This document shows, piece by piece, positions 24,181-33,457 of a stretch of 64,000 nt of DNA. The DNA comes from Enterobacter sp. JBIWA008 (lineage in GTDB: Bacteria > Pseudomonadota > Gammaproteobacteria > Enterobacterales > Enterobacteriaceae). A program made the translations under genes and the position numbers. The stretch's first letter is position 1. Each line of letters starts with the position of its first letter. The DNA lies in the NCBI RefSeq assembly GCF_019968765.1, contig NZ_CP074149.1, positions 992,001-1,056,000 of the forward strand. Direction: 5' to 3'. The notes beneath the pieces were generated by a model that ran no database searches, was not told where the DNA came from, and saw only the letters and a list, made by a program, of their open reading frames with translations.

Positions 24181-25581
24181 ATGCAAACACAACAAGAAAA
24201 TGGGCAGCTTAAGCGCACCATGAAAACACGCCACCTGGTTATGCTCTCGCTGGGCGGCGTGATTGGGACAGGGTTATTCTTCAATACCGGCTACATCATT
24301 TCAACGACCGGGGCGGCGGGCACGCTGCTGGCGTACCTGATAGGCGCGCTGGTGGTCTGGCTGGTGATGCAGTGTCTGGGCGAACTTTCCGTGGCGATGC
24401 CGGAAACCGGCGCGTTCCACGTCTATGCCGCCCGCTATCTTGGCCCGGCGACGGGCTACACCGTAGCGTGGCTCTACTGGCTTACCTGGACGGTGGCGCT
24501 CGGCTCAAGCTTTACCGCCGCCGGCTTCTGCATGCAGTACTGGTTCCCGCAGGTGCCCGTCTGGGCGTGGTGCGTGGTCTTCTGCGTGGTGATTTTTGGC
24601 CTCAACGTCATCTCGACGCGCTTCTTTGCTGAAGGCGAATTCTGGTTCTCCCTGGTCAAAGTCATCACTATCATCGCCTTTATTATTCTTGGCGGGGCGG
24701 CGGTCTTTGGCTTTATCCCGATGCAGGATGGTTCACCTGCGCCGGGCTTAAGCAACATCACTGCCGAAGGCTGGTTCCCGCACGGCGGTCTGCCGATCCT
24801 GATGACCATGGTGGCGGTGAACTTTGCCTTCTCGGGGACCGAGCTCATCGGTATTGCGGCGGGGGAAACGGAAAATCCGCACAAGGTGATTCCGGTCGCT
24901 ATCCGCACCACTATTGCGCGCCTCATTATCTTCTTTATCGGTACCGTATTCGTGCTGGCGGCGCTAATCCCGATGCAGCAGGCAGGCGTGGAAAAAAGCC
25001 CGTTCGTGCTGGTGTTTGAAAAGGTCGGTATTCCTTACGCGGCAGATATCGTTAACTTCGTGATCCTGACGGCGATCCTCTCGGCGGCGAACTCGGGCCT
25101 GTACGCCTCCGGGCGCATGCTGTGGTCGCTTTCGAATGAGAAAACGCTGCCGCGCTGCTTTGCCCGCGTAAACAAAAACGGCGTGCCGCTGACGGCGCTC
25201 TCGGTTTCTATGCTCGGCGGCGTGCTGGCGCTGTTTTCAAGCGTCGTGGCGCCGGACACGGTGTTTGTCGCGCTCTCGGCGATTTCCGGTTTTGCGGTAG
25301 TGGCGGTGTGGATCAGCATCTGCGCGTCGCACTTCGTTTTCCGTCGCCGCCATCTGCAGTCCGGCCAGCCGCTTTCTGCGCTGCAGTATCGTGCCCCCTG
25401 GTATCCGCTGGTGCCGGTGCTCGGTTTTATCCTCTGCGTGGTGGCCTGTGTCGGCCTGTGGTTTGACCCAAGCCAGCGCATTGCCCTTTATTGCGGGCTT
25501 CCGTTTGTCGCTCTGTGTTATGGTGCGTACTACCTGACCCGAAATATGACATCGCAGGAGCCTGAACATGTCGCAGAATAA
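24181..25581 (+). CDS. mmuP: S-methylmethionine permease
   Basis: The product has 466 residues, starting at the ATG at 24181 with AGAAGG four bases upstream; the earlier ATG at 24157 lies in the MetJ boxes. It is a 12-segment amino acid permease of the APC superfamily: [13 protein letters not shown] in the first segment, [27 protein letters not shown] and [19 protein letters not shown]. It imports S-methylmethionine at the inner membrane. It overlaps mmuM by 14 bases, and the two salvage methionine from the plant compound S-methylmethionine. Position before tauABCD matches E. coli. Confidence 0.9.
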   Translation: MQTQQENGQLKRTMKTRHLVMLSLGGVIGTGLFFNTGYIISTTGAAGTLLAYLIGALVVWLVMQCLGELSVAMPETGAFHVYAARYLGPATGYTVAWLYWLTWTVALGSSFTAAGFCMQYWFPQVPVWAWCVVFCVVIFGLNVISTRFFAEGEFWFSLVKVITIIAFIILGGAAVFGFIPMQDGSPAPGLSNITAEGWFPHGGLPILMTMVAVNFAFSGTELIGIAAGETENPHKVIPVAIRTTIARLIIFFIGTVFVLAALIPMQQAGVEKSPFVLVFEKVGIPYAADIVNFVILTAILSAANSGLYASGRMLWSLSNEKTLPRCFARVNKNGVPLTALSVSMLGGVLALFSSVVAPDTVFVALSAISGFAVVAVWISICASHFVFRRRHLQSGQPLSALQYRAPWYPLVPVLGFILCVVACVGLWFDPSQRIALYCGLPFVALCYGAYYLTRNMTSQEPEHVAE

Positions 25582-26500
25582 CCCGCTTACCGCCATCCTT
25601 GAAAAACAGCCGTTTGTGGTGCTGGATGGCGCGATGGCGACGGAGCTGGAAGCGCGCGGCTGTAACCTGGCAGACAGCCTCTGGTCAGCCAAAGTGCTGG
25701 TGGAAAACCCGGAACTCATCCGTGAAGTGCATCTCGATTACTATCGCGCGGGCGCGCAGGTGGCGATCACCGCCAGCTATCAGGCCACGCCTGCGGGCTT
25801 TGCGGCGCGCGGCCTGGACGAAGCGCAGTCCCGCGCGCTGATCGGTAAAAGCGTGGAGCTGGCGCGTAAGGCGCGCGAAGCGTATCTGGCTGAAAATCCG
25901 CATGCGGGCACGCTGCTGGTGGCGGGATCCGTTGGGCCGTATGGTGCATATCTGGCGGATGGCTCAGAGTATCGAGGCGACTACGTACGCAGTGCGGAGG
26001 AATTCACCACCTTCCATCGTCCGCGCGTGGAAGCGCTGCTGGATGCGGGCGCTGACCTGCTGGCCTGCGAAACGCTGCCCTCGTTTGCCGAAATTAAGGC
26101 GCTGGCGGCGCTGCTGTCTGAATATCCCCGCGCCCGGGCGTGGTTCTCCTTTACCTTGCGGGACAGCGAACACCTGAGCGACGGTACGCCGCTGCGTGAC
26201 GTGGTCAGCGTGCTGGAAAACTCTCCCCACATCGTCGCGCTGGGCATTAACTGTATCGCCCTGGAAAATACCACGGCGGCGCTGAAGCATCTGCAAAGCC
26301 TGACGTCGCTGCCGCTGGTGGTTTACCCGAACTCGGGCGAGCATTATGACGCGGTAACCAAAACCTGGCACCACCACGGCGAAGCGTGCGAGACGCTGGC
26401 GGGGTATCTTCCGCAGTGGCAGGCTGCCGGGGCGAAGCTGATTGGCGGATGCTGTCGCACCACGCCGAAAGACATTGCTGAGCTGAACGCACAGCGCTGA
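25568..26500 (+). CDS. mmuM: Homocysteine S-methyltransferase
   Basis: The product has 310 residues, the same as E. coli MmuM. It moves a methyl group from S-methylmethionine to homocysteine and yields two methionines in the cytosol. The zinc-binding cysteines are present: one in GINC and the pair in GGCCRTTP near the C-terminus, with [12 protein letters not shown] at the N-terminus and ACETLPSF in the middle. It is the second gene of an operon with mmuP. Confidence 0.9.
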   Translation: MSQNNPLTAILEKQPFVVLDGAMATELEARGCNLADSLWSAKVLVENPELIREVHLDYYRAGAQVAITASYQATPAGFAARGLDEAQSRALIGKSVELARKAREAYLAENPHAGTLLVAGSVGPYGAYLADGSEYRGDYVRSAEEFTTFHRPRVEALLDAGADLLACETLPSFAEIKALAALLSEYPRARAWFSFTLRDSEHLSDGTPLRDVVSVLENSPHIVALGINCIALENTTAALKHLQSLTSLPLVVYPNSGEHYDAVTKTWHHHGEACETLAGYLPQWQAAGAKLIGGCCRTTPKDIAELNAQR

Positions 26501-26507
26501 GTGCTTT

Positions 26508-26535
26508 GCCGGGTGGCGGCTACGCCTACCCGGCC
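26508..26535. repeat. REP-type palindromic repeat
   Basis: GCCGGGTGGCGGC / CCTACCCGGCC form an imperfect palindrome of the bacterial REP type just after mmuM. Similar units occur at 30165, 31989 and 52518 in this window. Confidence 0.7.
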
Positions 26536-26562
26536 TACATCTGAGGTTTCGTGCGGCCTGAT

Positions 26563-26598
26563 GCCCTCACCCTGACCCTCTTCCACGGGGAGAGGGAA
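26563..26598. repeat. GAGGG/CCCTC dispersed repeat, copy 1
   Basis: GCCCTCACCCTGACCCTC followed by a GGGGAGAGGG arm is the reverse complement of the repeat at 54513-54566. It lies between mmuM and tauA and can fold as a hairpin. Confidence 0.6.
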
Positions 26599-26649
26599 AA
26601 AACGAACCGCACAAAATTCGCTATCCTTTCCCGCTTTTTATCTAAAAAC

Positions 26650-26668
26650 GAATCGTTATGAGCGATTC
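26650..26668. promoter_or_regulatory. Palindrome in the tau promoter region
   Basis: GAATCG (26650-26655) and CGATTC (26663-26668) form a perfect 6-bp inverted repeat with a 7-base spacer, about 70 bases upstream of tauA. In E. coli the tau operon needs Cbl, and this spacing fits a LysR-type site. The assignment to Cbl or CysB is inference. Confidence 0.35.
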
Positions 26669-26738
26669 ATTTTTATTCCTTTATCAAAATTCCCTCGCCG
26701 GAAATACTGCCCTCATAACAACAAGGGGAGCAGGCACT

Positions 26739-27701
26739 ATGGCAATTTCATCGCGAATCACACTTCTCGGCGCACTGGCGCTGTGGGCATTTCAGGCGCA
26801 GGCGGTGGACGTCACCGTCGCGTATCAAACCTCTGCGGAACCGGCGAAAGTCGCGCAGGCGGACAACACCTTTGCCAAAGAGAGCGGCGCGAAAGTCGAC
26901 TGGCGCAAGTTCGACAGCGGGGCGTCCGTCGTGCGTGCGCTAGCCTCGGGCGACGTGCAGATCGGCAATATCGGATCCAGCCCGCTGGCGGTTGCGGCGA
27001 GCCAGCAGGTGCCGATTGAGGTGTTCCTGCTCGCCTCCCAGCTCGGTAACTCTGAAGCGCTGGTGGTGAAGAAAAACATCACCAAACCGGAAGATCTGAT
27101 CGGCAAACGCATCGCCGTGCCGTTTATCTCCACCACCCACTACAGCCTGCTGGCGGCGCTGAAACACTGGGGCATCAAGCCGGGTCAGGTACAAATTATC
27201 AACCTCCAGCCGCCGGCGATTATCGCCGCCTGGCAGCGTGGGGATATTGACGGGGCTTACGTCTGGGCTCCGGCCGTGAACGAACTGGAAAAAGACGGCA
27301 CCGTGCTGACTGACTCCGAAAAAGTGGGCCAGTGGGGCGCGCCAACCCTCGACGTGTGGGTAGTGCGCAAAGACTTTGCCGAGAAACATCCTGAGGTGGT
27401 GAAAGCCTTCGCAAAAAGCGCGATTGACGCCCAGCAGCCGTACATCAGCAATCCGGATGAATGGCTGAAGCAGCCTGCCAACCTGGAAAAACTCTCCCGC
27501 CTGAGCGGCGTGCCGGAAGCGGACGTACCGGGGCTGGTGAAAGGCAATACCTATCTGACGCCCGCGCAGCAGGTGCAGCAGCTGACCGGGCCGGTGAACA
27601 AAGCGATTGTAGATACCGCCACCTTCCTGAAAGAGCAGGGCAAAGTGCCCGCGGTGGCGGCGGATTACAGCCAGTACGTGACCGATCGTTTTGTGAAATA
27701 A
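26739..27701 (+). CDS. tauA: Taurine ABC transporter, periplasmic binding protein
   Basis: The product has 320 residues from the ATG at 26739, preceded by GGGGAG; the open frame further upstream has no ribosome site. A signal peptide ([22 protein letters not shown]) is followed by the sulfonate-binding protein fold ([56 protein letters not shown]). It captures taurine for TauBC. First gene of tauABCD, 10 bases before tauB. Confidence 0.95.
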   Translation: MAISSRITLLGALALWAFQAQAVDVTVAYQTSAEPAKVAQADNTFAKESGAKVDWRKFDSGASVVRALASGDVQIGNIGSSPLAVAASQQVPIEVFLLASQLGNSEALVVKKNITKPEDLIGKRIAVPFISTTHYSLLAALKHWGIKPGQVQIINLQPPAIIAAWQRGDIDGAYVWAPAVNELEKDGTVLTDSEKVGQWGAPTLDVWVVRKDFAEKHPEVVKAFAKSAIDAQQPYISNPDEWLKQPANLEKLSRLSGVPEADVPGLVKGNTYLTPAQQVQQLTGPVNKAIVDTATFLKEQGKVPAVAADYSQYVTDRFVK

Positions 27702-27711
27702 GGAGTCCGCC

Positions 27712-28479
27712 ATGCTGAATATTACGAACCTGTACGCCGATTACGGTGGTAAACCCGCGCTGGAGGACATCAACCTGACGCTGGACAGCGGTGAACTGCT
27801 GGTGGTGCTGGGCCCGTCAGGGTGCGGAAAAACCACGCTGCTGAATCTGATCGCCGGGTTTGTCCCTTATCAGCATGGCGCTATTCAACTGGAAGGCAAA
27901 AAAGTGGAAGGCCCGGGCGCAGAGCGCGGCGTGGTCTTCCAGAACGAAGGGTTGCTGCCCTGGCGAAACGTGCAGGAAAACGTGGCGTTTGGGCTACAGC
28001 TTGCGGGCATCAACCGCGAACAGCGGCTGGAGACGGCGCGGGCGATGCTGAAAAAAGTGGGGCTGGAAGGGGCGGAAAAACGCTTTATCTGGCAGCTTTC
28101 CGGCGGCCAGCGCCAGCGCGTAGGTATTGCCCGCGCGCTGGCAGCGAATCCGCAGCTGTTGCTGCTGGACGAGCCGTTCGGGGCGCTGGATGCCTTCACC
28201 CGCGAGCAGATGCAAACCCTGCTGCTGCGCCTGTGGCATGAGACGGGCAAGCAGGTGCTGTTGATTACCCACGATATCGAAGAGGCGGTATTTATGGCGA
28301 CGGAGCTGGTGCTGCTCTCGCCGGGGCCGGGCCGCGTGCTGGAGCGTTTGCCGCTGGATTTCGCCCGCCGCTACGTCGCGGGGGAACCCGTGCGCAGCAT
28401 CAAATCCGATCCGCTGTTTATCGAACAGCGTGAATACGTCTTAAGCCGCGTGTTTGAACAGCGGGAGGCTTTCTCATGA
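27712..28479 (+). CDS. tauB: Taurine ABC transporter ATPase
   Basis: The product has 255 residues and contains GPSGCGKTT (Walker A), [15 protein letters not shown] (ABC signature), [12 protein letters not shown] (Walker B) and a switch His in [11 protein letters not shown]. It drives taurine import with TauC. It starts 10 bases after tauA and overlaps tauC by four bases. Confidence 0.95.
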   Translation: MLNITNLYADYGGKPALEDINLTLDSGELLVVLGPSGCGKTTLLNLIAGFVPYQHGAIQLEGKKVEGPGAERGVVFQNEGLLPWRNVQENVAFGLQLAGINREQRLETARAMLKKVGLEGAEKRFIWQLSGGQRQRVGIARALAANPQLLLLDEPFGALDAFTREQMQTLLLRLWHETGKQVLLITHDIEEAVFMATELVLLSPGPGRVLERLPLDFARRYVAGEPVRSIKSDPLFIEQREYVLSRVFEQREAFS

Positions 28480-29303
28480 GCATCATCTTCAGTGAAAAAA
28501 CGCGCCGCACGCGTCTGGCGCTGCGCTGGCCTTTCTCGCGTCAAATCACGTTGAGCGTCGGTACGCTGCTGGTGCTGCTGGCGGTGTGGTGGGCTGTGGC
28601 TGCCCAGCAGTGGGTCAGCCCGCTGTTTCTGCCGCCGCCGGGACAGGTGCTGGCCAAACTCATTACCATCGCCGGGCCGCAGGGCTTTATGGACGCCACG
28701 CTCTGGCAACATCTTGGGGCAAGCCTGACGCGTATTCTGGTGGCGCTGCTGGCGGCGGTAATTATCGGGATACCGGTCGGGATCGCGATGGGCTTAAGCC
28801 CGACGGTGCGCGGTATTCTCGACCCGCTGATTGAGCTTTACCGCCCGGTGCCACCGCTGGCCTATCTTCCGCTGATGGTGATCTGGTTCGGCATCGGTGA
28901 AACGTCAAAAATCCTGTTGATTTATCTGGCGATTTTCGCCCCGGTTGCCATGTCGGCGCTGGCGGGGGTGAAGAGCGCCCAGCAGGTGCGGATCCGCGCG
29001 GCGCAGTCGCTGGGCGCCAGCCGCACGCAGGTGCTGCTGTTCGTGATTTTACCGGGCGCGCTGCCGGAGATTTTAACCGGACTGCGCATCGGCCTCGGCG
29101 TAGGCTGGTCAACGCTGGTGGCGGCAGAGCTGATTGCAGCCACGCGCGGCCTTGGGTTTATGGTGCAGTCGGCGGGAGAGTTCCTGGCGACTGACGTGGT
29201 GCTGGCAGGGATCGCGGTGATCGCCGCGATCGCCTTCGGATTAGAACTGGGGCTGCGCGCGCTACAGCGCCGCCTGACGCCCTGGCATGGAGAAATACAA
29301 TGA
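28476..29303 (+). CDS. tauC: Taurine ABC transporter permease
   Basis: The product has 275 residues and about six membrane segments, with the EAA loop ([25 protein letters not shown]) that docks on TauB. It is coupled by 4-base overlaps to tauB and tauD. Confidence 0.95.
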   Translation: MSIIFSEKTRRTRLALRWPFSRQITLSVGTLLVLLAVWWAVAAQQWVSPLFLPPPGQVLAKLITIAGPQGFMDATLWQHLGASLTRILVALLAAVIIGIPVGIAMGLSPTVRGILDPLIELYRPVPPLAYLPLMVIWFGIGETSKILLIYLAIFAPVAMSALAGVKSAQQVRIRAAQSLGASRTQVLLFVILPGALPEILTGLRIGLGVGWSTLVAAELIAATRGLGFMVQSAGEFLATDVVLAGIAVIAAIAFGLELGLRALQRRLTPWHGEIQ

Positions 29304-30148
29304 GTGAACGTCTGACCATTACCCCGCTGGGGCCGTACATTGGCGCGCAGGTGTCGGGCCTGGATGTGACCCGTCCGCTGAGCGATAATCAGTTCGAGCA
29401 GCTGTACCACGCGGTGCTGCGCCATCAGGTCGTTTTCCTGCGCGAACAGGCAATCACCCCGCAGCAGCAGCGCGCGCTGGCCCTCCGCTTTGGCGATCTG
29501 CATATCCACCCCGTCTACCCGCATGCGGAGGGGGTGGAGGAGATTATCGTTCTGGACACCCACAACGATAACCCGCCGGATAACGACAACTGGCACACCG
29601 ACGTGACCTTTATCGAGACGCCGCCCGCCGGGGCCATTCTGGCGGCGAAGCTGCTGCCGGAAACCGGGGGCGATACGCTGTGGACCAGCGGGATTGCGGC
29701 GTATGAGGCGCTCTCCGCGCCGTTCCGGACGCTGCTGAGCGGGCTGCGGGCGGAGCATGACTTCAAGAAATCGTTCCAGGAGTACAAGTACCGCAGAAGT
29801 GAAGAGGAACACCAGCGCTGGCAGGAAGCGGTTGCGAAACATCCTCCATTGCTGCACCCGGTTGTGCGGACCCATCCGGTTACGGGCAAGCAGGCGCTGT
29901 TCGTGAACGAAGGCTTCACGACGCGCATTGTGGATGTGTCTGAGAAAGAGAGCGAGGCGCTGTTAGGTTTCCTGTTCGCGCATATCACTAAGCCGGAGTT
30001 TCAGGTGCGCTGGCGCTGGCAGGAGAACGACCTGGCGATCTGGGATAACCGCGTAACGCAGCACTATGCCAATGCGGACTATCTTCCGCAGCGCCGGATT
30101 ATGCAGCGGGCGACGATTTTGGGGGATAAGCCGTTCTTTCGTCCTTGA
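29300..30148 (+). CDS. tauD: Taurine dioxygenase
   Basis: The product has 282 residues and is an Fe(II) and 2-oxoglutarate dioxygenase that converts taurine to sulfite and aminoacetaldehyde, supplying sulfur under starvation. The facial triad is visible as NWHTDVTF (His, Asp) and the later His in [10 protein letters not shown], with the 2-oxoglutarate Arg in RRIMQRATI. It is the last gene of tauABCD. Confidence 0.95.
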   Translation: MSERLTITPLGPYIGAQVSGLDVTRPLSDNQFEQLYHAVLRHQVVFLREQAITPQQQRALALRFGDLHIHPVYPHAEGVEEIIVLDTHNDNPPDNDNWHTDVTFIETPPAGAILAAKLLPETGGDTLWTSGIAAYEALSAPFRTLLSGLRAEHDFKKSFQEYKYRRSEEEHQRWQEAVAKHPPLLHPVVRTHPVTGKQALFVNEGFTTRIVDVSEKESEALLGFLFAHITKPEFQVRWRWQENDLAIWDNRVTQHYANADYLPQRRIMQRATILGDKPFFRP

Positions 30149-30164
30149 CCCCGCCGCACCCTTA

Positions 30165-30194
30165 GGCCGGGTGGCGGCTACGCCTTACCCGGCT
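30165..30194. repeat. REP-type palindromic repeat between convergent genes
   Basis: GCCGGGTGGCGGC and TACCCGGC form an imperfect palindrome between the stops of tauD and the acyltransferase gene. It may act as a bidirectional end structure. Confidence 0.7.
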
Positions 30195-30200
30195 GCACAT

Positions 30201-31901
30201 TTAAAGGTGCGCCTCAATATACCGCTGATAGCGGTTCGCCTTCAGGTAACACAAATCCACCAGCACCAGCCCGTCGACGCAGTTGTTGAATGCCGGGTCG
30301 CTGCCAAAATCAATAAACTGCACGCCGCCGGGCTCGCACAGCTCGGAATATTGCTTGTAGAGCGGCGGAATGCCGCAGCCAAGATTGCCGAGCAGGGATT
30401 TCAGCTTCGTCAGATCGTCCACGTAATCCACGCCGCCAAACTGCGCGAGCACGTCCGGCAGTGATGCGGGATACGGCTGACGTGACGCGGCTAGCGGATG
30501 CGTCGCCGGGAACCACAGGCGGTAAAATGCCACCAGCAGATCCCGCGCGGCAGGCGGTAAGCCGCCGGAAATGGAGACCGGGCCAAACAGGTAGCGATAG
30601 TTCGGATAACGCGCCAGGTAAGCCCCAATGCCGGACCATAAATAGTCCAGGCCGCGGCGTCCCCAGTAGCGCGGCTGAATAAAGCTGCGCCCCAGCTCAA
30701 TGCCGTGCTCCAGCACATCCTGCATTTTGTCGTCGTAGTGGAACAGGCTATAGCTGTACAACCCTTCCAGACCTCGACGTTCAACCTGGCTGGCGGTGGG
30801 CATAAAGCGGTACGCGCCGACGATCTCCAGATCTTCATCATCCCAGAGGATCAGGTGCATATAATCATCATCGTAGCAGTCGGTGTCCCGGCGCTTGCCG
30901 CTCCCTTCTTCCACCGCGCGAAAGGCAATCTCGCGCAGGCGGCCCAGCTCGCGCAGCAGAGGGGCGTCTTCCTGACCGTTGCGCTGCCACAGGTAGATGG
31001 TTTTACCGTCGCTGGTATTGCCCAGACACTCGGCCTGCGCCAGCGCGCGTTTCAGGGTGGCCCGGTCTTCCGGACGGGCAATGGCGCACTGGGTTTTAAA
31101 GACGCCAGGCACTCCCTTGCCAAGACGCATCACGTGCTGACGGCACTGCTCGGCCATCTCACGCGACGAAAGGGTGGCGCTATGCCAGTGATGCCAGGCA
31201 ATCTGCTGGCCGATTTTAATCGGCAGCTGGCTATGGCGGCGGCGGAACATCTGCTGCATGAGTAACAGCATCGACAGCGTCGGGGAGACCAGCGTGCTGG
31301 CATAAAAGAGCAGGCTGTTATGCGCCTGAATATGCACCGGCAGCAGCGGGGCGCGCAGCTTGCTGGCGAGTTTGATAAAGCCAGAGTGCCACTTTTTGTC
31401 GCGAATGCCTTTGCGCGTGGGGCGGGAAACTTCTCCGGCCGGGAAGAAGATCAGCACGCCCGCGTTTTGCAGATGCTGCTCCATCTGCACCAGCGACGAT
31501 TTCGCCGTCCTGCCGCCCATATTGTCCACCGGAATAAACAGCGAGCTGAGGGGCTCAAGGTGAGTTAGCATCCGGTTGGTCACGACTTTAACATCGCGAC
31601 GCACGCGGGAGACGGCGTACATCAGCGCCAGCCCGTCCAGCGTACCCGTAGGGTGGTTAGCAATAATGACCAGCGGGCCATGTTCGGGGATTTGTTCAAG
31701 ATCGCGGGCAGAAACGGTGCAGAGAATATCAAGGTGTTCCAGAATTTGCTCCACCATATCCAGCCCTTTCAGGTGGAGGTGTGCTGCTGCAAATTGCTGA
31801 AATTCGTCTTCGTAAAACAGTCTTTTTAACAGACTTTTTTGCCAGGGGGCAGGCCTCGCCTGAGGCCAAAGATCGTCGAGAACGCTATCGAGGCTAAACA
31901 T
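30201..31901 (-). CDS. OlsF-like fused acyltransferase (ornithine lipid type)
   Basis: The product has 566 residues. The N-terminal half (about 60-290) is a PlsC-type acyltransferase with NHPTGTLDG (the NHx4D motif) and FFPAGEVSRP. The C-terminal half (about 300-560) has the pattern of OlsB-type GNAT acyltransferases: LREIAFRAVEEGSGKRRDTD, DEDLEIVGAYRFM, LGRSFIQPRYWGRRGLDYLW and SGGLPPAARDLLV. This fusion is the layout of OlsF of Serratia, which makes ornithine lipid from ornithine and two acyl groups. A good AGGAGG site precedes the ATG. K-12 does not have it at this site, between tauD and hemB. Activity is inferred; a lysophospholipid acyltransferase role is the alternative. Confidence 0.7.
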   Translation of the reverse strand: MFSLDSVLDDLWPQARPAPWQKSLLKRLFYEDEFQQFAAAHLHLKGLDMVEQILEHLDILCTVSARDLEQIPEHGPLVIIANHPTGTLDGLALMYAVSRVRRDVKVVTNRMLTHLEPLSSLFIPVDNMGGRTAKSSLVQMEQHLQNAGVLIFFPAGEVSRPTRKGIRDKKWHSGFIKLASKLRAPLLPVHIQAHNSLLFYASTLVSPTLSMLLLMQQMFRRRHSQLPIKIGQQIAWHHWHSATLSSREMAEQCRQHVMRLGKGVPGVFKTQCAIARPEDRATLKRALAQAECLGNTSDGKTIYLWQRNGQEDAPLLRELGRLREIAFRAVEEGSGKRRDTDCYDDDYMHLILWDDEDLEIVGAYRFMPTASQVERRGLEGLYSYSLFHYDDKMQDVLEHGIELGRSFIQPRYWGRRGLDYLWSGIGAYLARYPNYRYLFGPVSISGGLPPAARDLLVAFYRLWFPATHPLAASRQPYPASLPDVLAQFGGVDYVDDLTKLKSLLGNLGCGIPPLYKQYSELCEPGGVQFIDFGSDPAFNNCVDGLVLVDLCYLKANRYQRYIEAHL

Positions 31902-31988
31902 GGTTACTCCTCCTGCCGTCTTGCGAAGACAGTAGAAGGAGCAGATGTCGGTTGTATTGCAGTTTGGTGAAGATTAGCGCAGAGAACA

Positions 31989-32018
31989 GGCCGGGTAATG
32001 CGAAGACGCCACCCGGCG
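31989..32018. repeat. REP-type palindromic repeat
   Basis: GGCCGGGTAATGCG and CGCCACCCGGC flank a short loop between the acyltransferase start and the hemB stop (32029). It probably lies in the hemB 3' untranslated region. Confidence 0.6.
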
Positions 32019-32028
32019 CTAAAGCGGA

Positions 32029-33003
32029 TTAACGCAGAATTTTCTTCTCGGCCAGATCCAGCGCGAAGTAGCTGAAGATCAGATCCGCGCCTGCGCGTTT
32101 GATGGCGCCGAGGCTTTCCAGGATCACTTTCTCTTCGTCAATGGCACCCGCCAGCGCGGCGAATTTGATCATCGCGTATTCGCCGCTGACCTGGTAAGCG
32201 CCCAGCGGCAGCTCGGTGCGCTCGCGGATGTCGCGCAGAATATCAAGGTACGCGCCCGCTGGTTTCACCATCAGGCAGTCTGCGCCCTGAGCTTCATCCA
32301 GCAGGGATTCGCGAATCGCTTCCCGACGGTTCAGCGGGTTCATCTGATAGGTTTTACGATCGCCCTTCAGCGCTGTACCGGCCGCTTCACGGAACGGGCC
32401 GTAGAAGGAGGAGGCAAATTTGGTGGAGTAGGACATGATGGCGGTGTCGGTGAAGCCCGCCGCGTCCAGCGCCTGACGAATCGCCTGAACCTGTCCGTCC
32501 ATTGCGGCAGAGGGCGCGATGAAGTCCGCACCCGCAGCGGCAGCCACGACCGCCTGTTTGCCGAGGTTCAGCAGGGTGGCATCGTTATCCACGCCATGAT
32601 CGCACAGCACGCCGCAATGGCCGTGAGAGGTGTATTCGCAGAAGCAGGTGTCTGACATGACGACCATTTCCGGCACGGTCTCTTTGCAGATGCGGGACAT
32701 GCGGGCGACGAGACCATCTTCTTTCCAGGCGTCACTGCCGGTGGCGTCGGTATGGTGAGAGATGCCGAAGGTCATCACCGAGCGGATCCCCGCGTTGGCG
32801 ATGCGTTCAATCTCACGTGCCAGATATTTCTCCGGAATGCGCATTACGCCCGGCATGGCTTCGATGGCTTTGTAGTCATCGATCTCTTCTTCGACAAAAA
32901 TCGGCAACACCAGATCGTTTAAGGTCAGGGTTGTCTCTTCAAACATAGCGCGCAGTGCAGGTGACTTGCGCAGGCGGCGTGGGCGTGCAATTAAATCGGT
33001 CAT
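32029..33003 (-). CDS. hemB: Delta-aminolevulinic acid dehydratase (porphobilinogen synthase)
   Basis: The product has 324 residues from the ATG at 33003, the same length as E. coli HemB; the upstream ATG would add 15 residues. It condenses two 5-aminolevulinate molecules to porphobilinogen in haem synthesis. The zinc cluster [18 protein letters not shown] and the Schiff-base lysines in [13 protein letters not shown] and [11 protein letters not shown] are intact. Confidence 0.95.
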   Translation of the reverse strand: MTDLIARPRRLRKSPALRAMFEETTLTLNDLVLPIFVEEEIDDYKAIEAMPGVMRIPEKYLAREIERIANAGIRSVMTFGISHHTDATGSDAWKEDGLVARMSRICKETVPEMVVMSDTCFCEYTSHGHCGVLCDHGVDNDATLLNLGKQAVVAAAAGADFIAPSAAMDGQVQAIRQALDAAGFTDTAIMSYSTKFASSFYGPFREAAGTALKGDRKTYQMNPLNRREAIRESLLDEAQGADCLMVKPAGAYLDILRDIRERTELPLGAYQVSGEYAMIKFAALAGAIDEEKVILESLGAIKRAGADLIFSYFALDLAEKKILR

Positions 33004-33457
33004 GGTATGCCTGATGTTTGTGGAACAAAGAGGGCTAGTGTACATCAAAGTTAAGAGGGGTGTTTTACTAAAGTGGGCATTTTGCTTTTACGAAATGCGG
33101 AGGGTGAGTTTGCCTGTCATCAATAATATTTAATGCAGATAAGAATATCACTGAGAGGAGAATGAGATATTTGCGTTATTTCTATATGGGAATGAATATA
33201 TCATTAAAAATGATTTATTATTTTTAATGGTATTTTCCCGATTGGTTTGGTCTTGCATTAACGTTTTGTTTTTATAATGTTTATTATATGGCGCCTTATA
33301 TTTTTTGGGCCTGGATGTGTTTTTTGTCTGAATACGGACTTAATGGAAACATTCATTGAACCTTTTCGAAATGAAACTGCATAATTCCCTCCGCAATTAA
33401 ATATTGCAAATTCATTGATGGACAAACTTGCTTACGTCCCTGAGGAGGGATGATCCA
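33004..33457. other. AT-rich divergent control region between hemB and autotransporter gene
   Basis: This is the divergent promoter region. It is very AT-rich, with TATAAT at 33273-33278 and GCGCC near 33292, and it probably contains promoters for both directions, with silencing by H-NS-type proteins likely from the composition. I could not fit a single convincing -35/-10 pair with normal spacing. Confidence 0.4.

Noticed and set aside
33428..33457. Ten extra N-terminal codons of the autotransporter
   Set aside because: The ATG at 33458 has GAGGAGG and starts the signal peptide at once; the upstream ATG has no ribosome site.
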